From NCBI GenBank assembly GCA_003008705.1, contig PDUO01000009.1:868001-932000 (forward strand): a stretch of DNA of 64,000 bases. Reading direction: 5' to 3'. Source of the stretch: Pezicula radicicola. Lineage: Eukaryota; Ascomycota; Leotiomycetes; Helotiales; Dermateaceae. Shown in pieces: positions 34,286 through 45,221 of this stretch; the first letter of the stretch is position 1; the number at the start of each line of letters is the position of its first letter. The position numbers and the translations under genes are program-made. Under the pieces are notes generated by a model that saw nothing but the letters and a program-made list of their open reading frames with translations, searched no databases and was not told the DNA's origin.

Positions 34286-34334
<49 letters not shown>

Positions 34335-34951
34335 GGGAAATGGGGTTGTTGTGATCACGTGGTTTCGTCGGTTATATCACGTGTTGACACCCCTTTCACA
34401 ACCTCCGCAGTACATAGTAATCAACTACATTGACTAACACAACATAGCAACGGCTGATGCTGCCACCGCTGATGCCGCCACAGCTGATACTGCCGCCACT
34501 GGTAAAGCTGCCAAGGCCGGAAAGGGAGCTGCAGCCGCCACGGCAACAACTGCAGCAGTAAGTCTATCTATCTTATCTCGCCAAAGTCTACTTTCTAATA
34601 CATTATCAGGACCCAGACGCGCCAAACGCAAACGCCAGTAACGGATCAGCCGGTATTGCTGCCGCCGCTGCAGTAAGTAATGGACAATCTATCACTCAGA
34701 AGAACTATAACTGACTTACAACAACAGGCCGCTAGCGCAGTTGCAGCTGGACCTGGTGCCATCGATCCCGCCATTGCTGCTTCAGCCTGTAAGTAACATG
34801 TTTTTCTATTCTCACCCCTGAAGCAAAACCCCATGACTTCGACGGAAGGAAAGAAAAAACATAGTACTAACTTATCACAGCTGCCGCAACGGCAACCAAA
34901 GCAGCAAAGGGAGGCAAGGGAGCAAAGGCCGCCGCGGCCGCAGCAAACTAG
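32996..34951 (+). CDS. Secreted alanine-rich repeat protein, nine exons with duplicated units
   Basis: Exons are 32996-33179, 33233-33726, 33782-33919, 33974-34108, 34163-34244, 34448-34557, 34610-34672, 34728-34788 and 34881-34951. All junctions are GT-AG, and the frame closes at 445 residues. The signal peptide is MKFSSSILALVAISASTVSA. The mature chain is dominated by Ala with Thr, Asp, Lys and Gly. It has ATGKKAKGA repeats in exon 2, an Asn-rich patch (33480-33535) and one non-repetitive segment, NDIVESLTGVDLGSLGLRDL. Exons 3, 4 and 5 are near copies (AKAAAKASKAAAASAAAATD) and so are the introns beside them, at about 190-nt spacing. No family is recognised. It could be a cell-wall or extracellular-matrix protein, but this is unproven. 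Confidence 0.85.
33727..34244 (+). repeat. Tandem exon-plus-intron duplication (~190-nt unit)
   Basis: Three successive units start with introns at 33727, 33920 and 34109. Each intron runs GTAAG(C/T)AAT...CTCG...TCTAACAAT...AG with only a few differences, and each following exon encodes AKAAAKASKAAAASAAAATD. The units lie 192 and 189 nt apart. Near identity inside the introns argues for recent duplication rather than selection on the protein alone. Confidence 0.85.
34286..34333. repeat. C8T40 homopolymer tract inside an intron
   Basis: Eight C are followed by forty T inside the 203-nt fifth intron of the alanine-rich gene. This intron is about four times longer than the other introns of the gene. 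Tract length in the assembly may be inexact. Confidence 0.85.
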
Positions 34952-36766
34952 ATTTGCTCTTGCTGTTTTTTTGTAAGCTTAATGGAAAGGAGGGCGGTTC
35001 TTCATAGGGGATGGTATGTGCTTGGTTTGTTTTAGACTGGAAATTTTGAACGGGAACCTTAACGAAATTTTGGTGCATGTGCGGTCAGGATAGGAGTATG
35101 AAAATTTAAATACCATGAAAGATATAAGGCTGTATTATGTTTCTTGGGCAATTTGTATATTTTGATAAAGAGTGGAAAGTTTATACCCATAAATGACTAA
35201 TTTACCACCATGTTCTTTGGACTTATAATATGTGCCGTTATACTGCTTACCTCATCTATGTTTGCTTAATTTAAGTACACTGGTTGATGTGAGTAAGTCG
35301 AATTATATGACTTGAGTTACTTGAAAAGTTCTCTCACTTCAACTTAATCAACTCAACGCACATCACTCAGTAAATACTCTTACAATATCTTCCACTACAG
35401 TACATTTATTCCCTTCAAAGATTTCGCACTTCTTTACATTAGGCCCACTAACTTTGTTTTCTTACAGGCTACAAACTACAAACTACAGTACCTACAGCAT
35501 ATTAAGAAAGGTGGATTTCATTTTTAAGATATAACATCTACTCCTACTTGCCAAGGTATCTAAGTAGCTTAATCTGTGCATAGAGATTATAAGTGAGAGC
35601 TTGGAAAAATTAGTAGTTAGGTTATTACCTGTTTCTGTTTTCTAGGTTCTGTGCAAATATACATGTACTGCCAAGTATAATTCTTCTTTGAATGAAAAGT
35701 TTAGAATTTTCACCTCCAAGTCGTACGAGTACTAAACCAGGACGTGAATACTTGATTGCCACCAGTGCCATCTTTCTTCTCAGCCATTCATCCCACGTTA
35801 TAGTCACAAATGGATCCACCAGTCCTTCTGATTGCCTATATCGTGTCCGTAGATGCACTACGAGACAGTCAGTATATGGAAGAATATCTCAATCATAGAA
35901 GAAAAGAGAAGATATAGCATAGTCATACCTCACTAAAGTTTCCAAGATATGCAGATGACAAGTGCCTGTGAATCAACTTCGCATACCCGCCCTTCTACTG
36001 TCGAGTCGAATCCATATTGGTGAGCTGAAAAAGCTCTTCCGTGCTTGCTACAATGGGTAATTGCCGCCAAGGCCGAATAATTATATCAAGAACAGCCTTA
36101 ATGCCCTCCTGCAATGTCCTCTTGCTTCAGCTGATGTTCACAATTGATGTTTGGAATATAGCCAAGTTTCGCGAGGTTCGAGGTGAAGCAAAGCTATTCG
36201 GATATCTAGAATATCTCCGTACGGGTCCTTATAGCTATAAGACTATTAGCATATATAAGTTTTGCTTGCTTGAAACAGTAAAAAGGAGATAGATATTACC
36301 TCTTTGTATCGCTAGACATTGTGGTACGACAATCTAGGGAAGCTCTGGCCGACCAGAGGCGACAATTCCTCTGATGAAGACAGAGAGGCAGCACTATCAG
36401 AGAGCTCTAACTTACGAGAGGCGGTTTAGGTATCGAAGACGCGTAGAGGAGGATGTGGTGTTGTTGATAAAATGTAAGAGGGAGGAAGGTGTTGGAGAAA
36501 TTGTCTACATATGGTGGGGAGACTAGGAGGTACCTGAGTGATGGGTCTACCATTTGAGGCAGTGGCACAAAAGGAAGGAGTGGTTTAGTGGACAATATCA
36601 CGAGAAACCCAGAGTTCAATAGCAAACCCCCATCTCGAAATCAAACCAGCTCAATTATCAGGTGGAAAATCATGCTTGACCAAATTGCATCCATCCATGA
36701 AAGCAGTCCAAAGAAAACCCAGAGGATCATAGGTCATAACTCATTATGGATCATTCCTTTCATCAT
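34952..36766. other. Intergenic region, no supported gene
   Basis: About 1.8 kb downstream of the alanine-rich gene. A cluster of AGTTACTTGA-like motifs lies at about 35275-35360. Frames such as 36041-36292 (+) and 35625-35858 (-) have no recognisable domain. The right end is the 3' region of the KGG-repeat gene. Confidence 0.4.
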
Positions 36767-37414
36767 TTAAGAAGCAGAACCACCCTTTCTGCCAGCCTCA
36801 ACAGGATCAACCTTTCCATGAGCAAATTCTATTGTTATCATCAGTACATTGTTCACTTCCATGTTGAATACGAGGGAGAAAGCATGGGATAGAGTTTCAG
36901 AATAGAGAGATATGAACGTGAATACATACCACCCTTAGCACTTCCAGTACTGTTATCACTACCACCTCCACTAGCAAGACCTCCCTTATGTCCAGCCTCA
37001 ACTGGATCAACCTTTCCATGAGCAAACTCTACTTCTCATCATCAGTTTACCATTTCATTGAAGAAGAGAGCGGGGATGAATAATGGTCAGAACATACCGC
37101 CCTTAGCACTTCCACCGGAATTTCCACTGCTGGAGGTATCATGTTCGGTGCTCCCACCACTGGTGTGACCTCCTAGCTTGCCGGCCTCGACTGGGTCGAC
37201 TTTGCCCTGTGCGAACTCTGTTGTTATTAGTATTGTTTTGATGAAATGAGGTAGGTTCAGATGATGGAGAAGTTACCGCCAGTTCCTACGCGCTTGTCTG
37301 GGGTGCCATCTTGCTTGAGGCCGTCGTGCTCTGTGAAAGTGTTAGTCATGTTGGTATGGCATGTGAAAGGTACATAGATGGTGAGGTACCAGTTGGCTTG
37401 TAAACGTCAGACAT
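36767..37414 (-). CDS. Small KGG-repeat protein, conidiation/stress type
   Basis: Five exons, 37414-37390, 37330-37277, 37217-37098, 37028-36930 and 36838-region ending 36828-36767 (acceptor at 36829-36830), encode 119 residues starting MSDVYKPTEHDGLKQDGT. Exons 3, 4 and 5 each carry one copy of EFAHGKVDPVEAGxKGG followed by a Gly/Ser linker. All introns are in phase 1, so exons can be gained or lost without breaking the frame. The EAGxKGG motif resembles the KGG repeat of fungal Con-10-like and bacterial stress-induced proteins. The chain is hydrophilic with no Cys and no membrane segment. A cytosolic protective role is inferred from that family only. The leader (37415-37510) is typical of a short, well-expressed transcript. 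Confidence 0.82.
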
Positions 37415-39298
37415 CTTGACTTTTGTGTGGTATTTGGAGTTGATGGTTTAGTTTGATTGTGTGACTTGGATCGAGAGTATGTAGTTGTTGAAGAGAAGAA
37501 GTGCTTGAAGGGGAAATGGTCCTGTCTTTATATATCCCATTCATTCCTTCCTAAGGCTGTCCATTGCGTCTTCTGAGCCTGGCATATCATGATCATCTAT
37601 ATCGGACAGAACCCCTCACAAATAATGATGTAGTTGCAATTTCCCATCCTCACTACTTCAGTAACCAGCACTTACTTACCTAGCCCTGCAGATCATAAGA
37701 TAAATGATCTTCGTTTGACTGGGAAGCCGCAAGAGCCTAAAGCCCATGCTCTAACATTCTTTTGAAAGAAGGCAATAAGCCATATGTCTGTGCACATGCA
37801 CACTTTTGATTTGCTTGGTCAAACCTAGAAAGAGATTCTGTTTGCAACAGACTAATAGGCTTGGGTTAAATCTATTGGGTATCAGATTCTGTAGCTTTCT
37901 GCAGCGTGGAGGCAGTAGCAACTAGCAATATGCTTCAATACCTCAGAAACAGGGCTTTGGATTATAGGCAACCAAAACCCCGTGGCAAATGCTTCGGCAG
38001 TAGCCAATCCAATCAATACAATCGTAGTATTGACGGTATGCTCTTGTTATTATTGTGAGCTGTGAAGGGAAACTTGAAAGCTACTGAGGTACAAGATCTG
38101 ATATCATAGTGGTCGAGAAAGAATGAGGAGTGGCGTTGTGGCGGGGTACAAAGTCGCCTAGTATATACCTAGGAGTCGGGGAACTGGAAAGGTTCATGCA
38201 GGGTAGAGGCTAGAGGCTAGACCAGGTACCATCGCCTTGGGCTGCTGTTGCATAACCCGATTTTGCTTTTCAAGTCAATGATGGCATTTGAGAGATATCC
38301 ATCTGTGCCCTACCGCAAAAGAGATACTTAATTTGAAAAGATAAGATCCATGACGTCTCCATGTTGACGCTCTGACAGGTCCACCTTTTCTTCTGGGAAA
38401 AGAGTGAAGGCAGGGCTTGAATGAAGGAGGCTTAGCAAAGACGAAATATGCTCATCATGACGCTGAAGAGCCGCAGAAGCAACGGGTGTCGGGTTATACT
38501 GGGTTCTGTGTATTCAAGTTTGTTGTTACAGTATGCTTGAGCCTTCATCTTCGTCTCAAGATACTTACTGTATGCACTGCACATCGATACATAGTACCTT
38601 TCGTACAGTACAAAACCAATGTCTTCTGCCGATCCAACAGCTAGTAAAGCGTCCGCCGCTATGCATATGCACTTGTAATCGATTGAAATTGGTCGCGCTT
38701 GTCGAGCTGGAGGTTGACGCGTTTGTTTTCGGTTTGCATATAAGATGTGACGTAGAGTACAGTCGTCGCTTACACTTGCCCAGAGGGAAATCTACGCGCA
38801 TTCAGCTCGTGATCATGAGCCACTAAGTCACATGGCAGGCCTGGTAGATTCTGTACTTTCGTACTTCCATACAGCAGAAGCTCAATAAGGTATATGATCA
38901 ATCTAATAGATATGGATAATGCGTATTATGAAGGGGGCTCGGAATATTAATTAACGAAGAGACAATCAGAATTACCCGATCAGCTTTCCTTGATTTGTAA
39001 CCAGCTCTAATAGGTCCATTGGTCGGTTGCGTGCTTTCAGCCAAGAAGCATCTCTGTCGTTCATCTGTAGACTCAGGTTTCAATATCAGGTCGGACTTAC
39101 TTGAGCGCCCATTGCCTGTGCAAGCTGTGGCCTTGATATCAATGGTTTGTTCTGACATAGCACTCCACTCCACTCCACATCTGTCCTATCGCTGAGGAAA
39201 TCTAGCACGTACGAAGAAGAGAGCAATCCTTCTCCCGCTGGCCACTTAGGTTACCGTTGATTTAAGTTGGCTACAAGTGACTCAATTGGCCTGGCGCC
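37415..39298. promoter_or_regulatory. Divergent intergenic region, KGG gene / serine hydrolase
   Basis: This 1.9 kb separates head-to-head genes and holds both promoters. Short overlapping frames near 38417-38826 and 38898-39173 are not supported by any domain. A repeated CACTCCACTCCACATC sequence lies near 39161-39180. Confidence 0.4.
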
Positions 39299-40641
39299 AT
39301 GCAACTTCAAAACTCCCCTCTTCTAAAGGCAGACGTCGTAGCACGCCTGCAATCAATTCTACAGACCGGTATCAATGCCGGAGTTCCTGGCATCTCGGCT
39401 GCAATCAGTAGTTCTCGCGGTATATTGTGGCAGAGTACTGCTGGCGTTGCAAATATAGTAGATAGTACACCTATCAACAATACGCATATCTTTGGCATCG
39501 GGTCAATCACCAAAGTCTTTGTCGCCGTCGTTATCCTCCAGCTCATTGACGAGAACCGGCTCAAGCTCTCGGATACTGTTGGCGACTTTCTGGATCGTGA
39601 AGTGTACAATGGCATTGAACATGCTAGGACTGCGACAGTAGAGGGCTTGTTGAGTCACACGGCCGGCGTTGAGAGTTGGGAAGATGACCCGCGTTGGATT
39701 GCTGAAGGTAGAGGTAGAGATCTCGATGTCGAGAAGATATGGGGGAAGACAGAAACATTGAAGTATATTCGTCGGCCGAATCCATCTGGTCCCATAGTGG
39801 GACAATTCTCTTACGCCAACACAAATTTTACATTGCTGGGGCTTATCATTGAGAAAATCACGCAACAGACAGCAGAGAGCGAAATCCGTAGTCGGATCTT
39901 AAACCATTTGGATATGCGAGATACGTATTTAGAAGGCTTTGAAGGTACCTTATCCATAATTTCTCTCAAAATCCCTGAGCCCTTTGAATTACAGGTATTG
40001 ATTCGGTCGTCTAGGTGCACACCCAGAACGCTTGCCGCATCGCTATCACTGGGCGACGGAAACTTTTCGAAAGACAGCAGGAATCTGTCCATCATTTTCA
40101 GAGCCCCGTTCTGGCCTCATTGATGCAACTCCCTCCAATCTCTCCGTTGAATGGGTCGCCGGCGGTATGCTCTCATCTCCGACCGACCTCACCACTTTCG
40201 CCTTGGCACTGCGTGATGGCAAACTACTCAGTGCCGCCTCTATGGACATCCTAAAAGACTGGCAACCAGCAAGCGAAAGTACTGAAGTGGGCCATGGAAT
40301 ATTTCGATCTAGTCCGTCTGGAAAATGGCTCGGCCACAATGGAAGTGTTCTAGGCTTTACAGGTGCGCTTTGGTGGGATGAAGATGCTGATTGTGCGATT
40401 TCTGTCCTGGCTAACGTTGGAACTATGGTAAGTCTCAAGTGCTTCGAGCTTAATTACCTTCCTAGGATTCATTACTTCTTGCTCCTGAATTGAGTTTGAG
40501 TCACTCCTGAGTTACCTGAAAGAAGCAAACTAACTTCGAGATTTTGATTTACAGCATGCTGGCTATGTGCCTTTAAGCGCTCCAGATGTTGCTTTCAAAT
40601 CCGACTTCTTGAAATTGGCAGTAGAGCTTGCAGCATTGTAA
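39299..40641 (+). CDS. Beta-lactamase-like serine hydrolase (class C / penicillin-binding fold)
   Basis: Three exons, 39299-39944, 40015-40427 and 40555-40641, encode 381 residues. The catalytic set of serine beta-lactamase-fold hydrolases is present: S69-x-x-K72 in FGIGSITK, Y172-x-N in SYANTN, and the third motif near GHNGSVLGFTG. The segment VEWVAGGMLSSPTDLTTFA is also typical. In fungi this fold serves esterases, peptidases and lactamase-like enzymes, often beside secondary-metabolite genes; none is visible next to it here. No signal peptide is obvious, so it is probably intracellular. Intron 1 (70 nt) has GTACCT/TAG ends and avoids in-frame breaks; an earlier CAG acceptor at 39994 would give a stop. 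The substrate is unknown. Confidence 0.88.
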
Positions 40642-43600
40642 AGGACAGTACTACCTTTTCTGCGTCATTGCCTTTATAATATCATGCCACTATAGGCATC
40701 TATTGCAAAGCCTGAGGTGGAAGGTCTAGCTCAACACGACTTGCCAACAATCCCTTTATCTCCGTCACATGCGAGGTCATGGCCGTAGGGTAGTCGCAGG
40801 CCAACAGTTGTTGACTTATTGTAAGTAAACCAGTCATGGAAGAGTAGCTACGGGTTTGTTGAAGCCCAACACGTCTTCTATTCATTGTGCTATTATATCT
40901 GGCTACATGATTGGTGGTCACCAGAGCAAATCATTCAGTTGCAAACGCACGTTATTCTATAAGCACAGAACTATTCTAGCACGGCGAAACTTTCCCTTAT
41001 CTCGGTAGTACCAAAGCATCTGCTTTTTTTCTGGAGCTAAGTACTGAAAGGAAAAGTTTTACACTGATCATTTAAGCAACATTGTAGGCGCATAGGCGAC
41101 GGCATCTTATCCCAAGCATTTCAATTATCTGACATGCAAATATTACTCTCGCATCCACTCCTCAAATATTTTCAATTAAATATCTCTTCTTCCGCATTTA
41201 GCGTGCTCTGAAGTCGCGTATATATATATCGTCGAACAGATTCACTACTAAGAGACTTCGCAATACCCAGACCTTTTGGAGAGTGGATTTTTGGGACCTA
41301 AAGCCGTTCTTCCACTCTTGAAAGGTTGCCAGTCTACGGCCTTTCCTTGTACCTAGTATCATTATCCTTAGTCCACTGCATCGGGTTATTGGATGCACCA
41401 ACGTAGCAATGTCCCGTCCCAACGGAATGGGTATCCCGTGTGTAAAGTATTAATCCAGAATGATGGTACAATCAATCAACGGGGTAGATCTTTCTCAAGC
41501 CACAGAGAAACAGTAAATAAAAGTTAGACACTGTCAATCTCCTTGTAACACTTCCCCCTCCAACTAGCCCACTTCAGACGAGCCGTTCTTTAGAGTTACC
41601 TAGTTTGTTAATATGGTGGAAATCGGCAAGCAATTCTTGCGCAAAGGATGACAACTCCAATATATGGAATTGTAAAAGCATTCGAACAAGTGTCATTGCT
41701 ATATACAATCGTATTCACTAGTTGTAAATGAATTGGCTATACACAGGTCTTTCGTACTAGGGAAGTGAGACTTTGATAGTGATAGTAGGTGGCGTGGTCA
41801 GTTGAACGAGGTTGGTTAAGGTAAGGTAGGTAGGAAGCTGCGAAAACGTAATATTATGATCTGTGTAGGTTTTCGAAGTTAACCTATTTTGTTTTGTTTT
41901 GTTTTATCGGTAGCTGTTGCATTCTAAGCAAAAAACTCTATGCCAAGATATCCTACACAGCAGTTCAACAAACTATCAACACAGAATGCAAGAGTCCCTA
42001 CAGCAATCTTCAAGCCTACAAGACAAAGCACTTATTAAGGCCGTGAATGGTAATTACATGGGTAACTAATCCAATAACTAAATTTTTTGAGTTATCCTTT
42101 AGTTTTGTTGTTATTTGTAACTCTGTTGTCATTTGTAATATTTAGGACTTGATAGTTGGTCTAGACGAGTCTCGTTCTATTTCACATTCTACTGAAGTCA
42201 GTATATACTAAATAAGCGAATGAAAGGGGGAGTGGTTACACCACAGTACTAAGATGATTACCACTTATACATCGGTACGGTGAAACCTTTCTCTGAAAAC
42301 AACTTTGCCATGCTGCGAAGGAATGTTCGCAGCGAAGATAAATAGGACCACCACGCCATGATTTAAAATCTCATCAAGATCATTTGTTAGCAGTTAGTAC
42401 ACCTATACTAGGTGGCATTCTGAGAGATTAATAGCTAAGGAAAGATAATCACCTCAAGTGGCTCCTCAGACCTAGAATGGAATCTAACAGCAGTACTTCG
42501 CAATATCAGAAGAATCCTTTCCTGTAATGCCTATATACTCTAAAAGGCTGTTAAAAAGAATGGTTATTTGGGAGTAATATATGATAGTAAAGGTGTTTGC
42601 TGTATTCTATTTAATCTTAAGGTATATTACAACTAGAAGTTATAACACAACTCTTCTCTTGCCTTAAGGATTATGTTATCCTTATAAAATCATAGGCTAC
42701 TTGTAGACCTACTTAGAAAGAAGTAAATTTAGTATAGATGTTAAAGAATAAAAAGAATTTGGTCTACAGATCTATAGGTTAGTGAATTAGAGGTGTATAT
42801 AATAACTCTATTTAGTATATCTACTAGTAACGACAATGAATGTCACTAAGTGTTAAAACCAAGCTCGCTATAACTTTAGCCCCGTTCTAACAATTCCAAT
42901 TCTTGCTAAACAGCACTATGATTTATACGATATGTACAGTACTGTTGGAATAAATGTCATATGATTAGTCACGTGGCTCTTGGCTCCTATAAAAGACCAC
43001 TTCTTCTTGTAGATAGCCTCTTTCTACTACAACTAATTCAACACATTTCGACAACGAGCATACTAAGTGAGACCACTAGTCTGCCCGTTGAGTAGTTGAT
43101 TAAGTTAACCGATAAGTACAGTACAAAGAGCATGACATTGTATATACTGTATAGAAATAAGATTAAAAGAGTAGTAATATAATATAAGAATTAGTAGTCT
43201 AGTAAGGGAGTTACAGCTAATAATAAAGAGAATTAATGCTTTCTAATATGTATAGTAGTATTAAGTCCTAGAGTAGAAGCTATTGTATAACTTATGTTTC
43301 TATAGTCCTCTATTATTTCCTTATTGCCTTCACTATAACCACCTTATAGTCCCTTATACACGGCTTGATTTGTAGGATTCGGAAAGCTAGTAACTTAAAC
43401 CTCCTTTATATTAATTGATTTATTCGTCTTATTCAAGCTAATACCTACTAAACCCTAATTTCCATTATATTAGTTAAACTCGATAAATGCACTCTCTGCC
43501 TACAGAAGAAAAAACAGAAAAACAAAATGGAAAGATAAGGTTATGTTGAATTGGAAGGTTATTTGGGAAGAAACATGTAGGTGGCAATTGGTTGTATTGT

Positions 43601-43982
43601 GTTCTGTGAGTAAGCAAAAGAAGCTCCGAATGGCCTCTTATAGTTGATATCACGTGACTATTCCCATATATTCACTGTATTCAACAGGTTATAACAAATA
43701 TTAATGGATTTGGCAAAGTGAATCCTTTATCTTGAAGTGCTGAGTGAGTGATCGTTAAGGTAAATGGTAAGTGCAGCTATAGCGTGATTATATTAGGAAA
43801 CCAAGTACTGTTTGAGTTTGGGGGAAATAGAAGTACCTTCTTTGGTCAAAGATTGCCTTGTTAATCGAGAGCGGATCATCAGTTCTACCACGTCTAAGAG
43901 CATACAATAGGTCCTCGATTTATTGGATAGGCGTATAGACTATGTTTAGTAGAATGTCAAATCGGCAGAGAAGCAACTTGAG
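40642..43982. other. AT-rich gene-free region
   Basis: About 3.3 kb with no supported gene. The base composition is strongly AT-rich from about 41000 and stop codons are dense in all frames. A TTTTG run repeats at about 41889-41905. I found no terminal repeats, no transposase fragment and no tRNA. It may be decayed repeat DNA. Confidence 0.4.
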
Positions 43983-44156
43983 ATGGCAGGGCACAAATTA
44001 GCCGTGGCGCCCGTGATAAGCGTGCCGGAGGTCAGGAACGAGGACGGCCTACTAATGATAGAGATCATCGAAGAGTTAGATGATAAAGGGAATATAATTT
44101 CAAGTCGGATGTCTCTACCCGGTTCGCCGAAGCAACAACTTTTGCAAGTCCTCTAG
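43983..44156 (+). CDS. Possible small ORF or terminal exon, 57 residues
   Basis: A GC-richer patch in AT-rich DNA has an open frame from ATG 43983 to TAG 44156. It starts MAGHKLAVAPVISVPEVR and continues NEDGLLMIEIIEELDDKGNI. The frame is open nine codons further upstream, to a stop just after a possible TTTAG acceptor. The acidic/hydrophobic pattern looks like real protein rather than chance, so it may be the last exon of a gene whose other exons I cannot see, or a relic. No family is recognised. Confidence 0.3.
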   Translation: MAGHKLAVAPVISVPEVRNEDGLLMIEIIEELDDKGNIISSRMSLPGSPKQQLLQVL

Positions 44157-44564
44157 AAGGCGTAACTCATATATTGGATTGATAATTGTAGATCATCATT
44201 TCATAGCTAGCTATACTTGATACATTCTTTCTACCTAGCTGACCCGAATCCCTTTGTGCCAACTTTTATCTATCCTGCTCAACATCGCGTTTCATCGCAG
44301 CTCTTGCTCCACACGTCTTATATCATCCCATGATGGGACGCTTCCTCGTTTTCCTTTTCGCGTGTCGTATACACATACGTTCGACTCTTGCTTGTGACAT
44401 CAAGCACCACTCGTCATCATATCATCATTGGTACCAATGACATTCTCTACCCTCACCCAAGTATCCAGGTTGTCCTCGAACACCCAACCCCAACTCCCAA
44501 CTCCTTGCCTGTACTCCTCAGTAAAAAGACCAAGTATCCTCAAGTCCCAAATAATACCAATCAT
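44157..44564. other. 3' spacer, no gene seen
   Basis: This is CT-rich DNA downstream of the hypothetical gene on the minus strand. It is likely to include that gene's 3' untranslated region. Confidence 0.35.
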
Positions 44565-45221
44565 TCAAGTCCCAGGGTACGGTACACCCTTATACTCCTC
44601 CCTCCCACCACCACTCCCCCCAGAACTCCCACCAGTCAAAGCCCTCAATCTCCCCTTAAACTTCTGTCCAAGCTTCCCCACCTTCTCCAAACCCTCCTGC
44701 ATAAAAATCTCATGTTCATTCCCACCAATACTCTCCCTCCTCCTCCTTCCCCCAAAACCAATACCAACATCTAAACTCTTCCTCCCATACGTATGTTCTA
44801 TACTTCCTCTTCGGCTTCGGATACGAGTACTATAATGACGATGCATACCCATCTCCATCAACCTAGCTTCTTCTCTATTACTTTCATTTGTAATTTCATT
44901 CCCGTTTCCGACGTAATTAGATCCGAAAGAATGATTTCCTGTTGGCGAGGGACAAGATCCATCGCTAGATGCGGATGAGGAGTTTCGATGTCGATGATGG
45001 GTGTGTGGTTGAGGATGTGTTTGGGAGTTGGTTTGAAGAGAGAGTGGTTGGGTGGCTTGTCTTTTTCTCTCGAATTCATCCATTTCGTTGAGGATTGTGA
45101 AGAATAGTTGGTTTGAGGTGGGTGTTTGGGAGAGGAAGTCTGGTCGGGTTAGAGGTTCGCCTTCTGTGAACTTGGAGTGGCGAGGGGGGGAGGTGCTTGT
45201 TGGTGAGGGAGTTGTTGTCAT
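44565..45221 (-). CDS. Hypothetical basic Ser/Arg-rich protein
   Basis: The frame from ATG 45221 encodes 218 residues beginning MTTTPSPTSTSPPRHSKF. The same frame is open further upstream to 45527, but that part is hydrophobic and Tyr/His/Thr-rich and looks like leader sequence, so I chose 45221. The conserved-looking parts are LTRPDFLSQTPTSNQLFFTI and NEMDEFERKR near the start and a C-terminal block (RRGSIEH, RRRRESIGG, EGLEKVGKLGQKFKGRLRAL). RRxS sites could be phosphorylated by basophilic kinases. No domain is recognised. Codon use is C-rich in one half and G-rich in the other, as in some neighbours. Confidence 0.6.
   Translation of the reverse strand: MTTTPSPTSTSPPRHSKFTEGEPLTRPDFLSQTPTSNQLFFTILNEMDEFERKRQATQPLSLQTNSQTHPQPHTHHRHRNSSSASSDGSCPSPTGNHSFGSNYVGNGNEITNESNREEARLMEMGMHRHYSTRIRSRRGSIEHTYGRKSLDVGIGFGGRRRRESIGGNEHEIFMQEGLEKVGKLGQKFKGRLRALTGGSSGGSGGGREEYKGVPYPGT

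Noticed and set aside
40642..44200. Possible transposon or retroelement in the AT-rich stretch
   Set aside because: No terminal repeats, target duplications or recognisable transposase/reverse transcriptase fragment could be found by eye.
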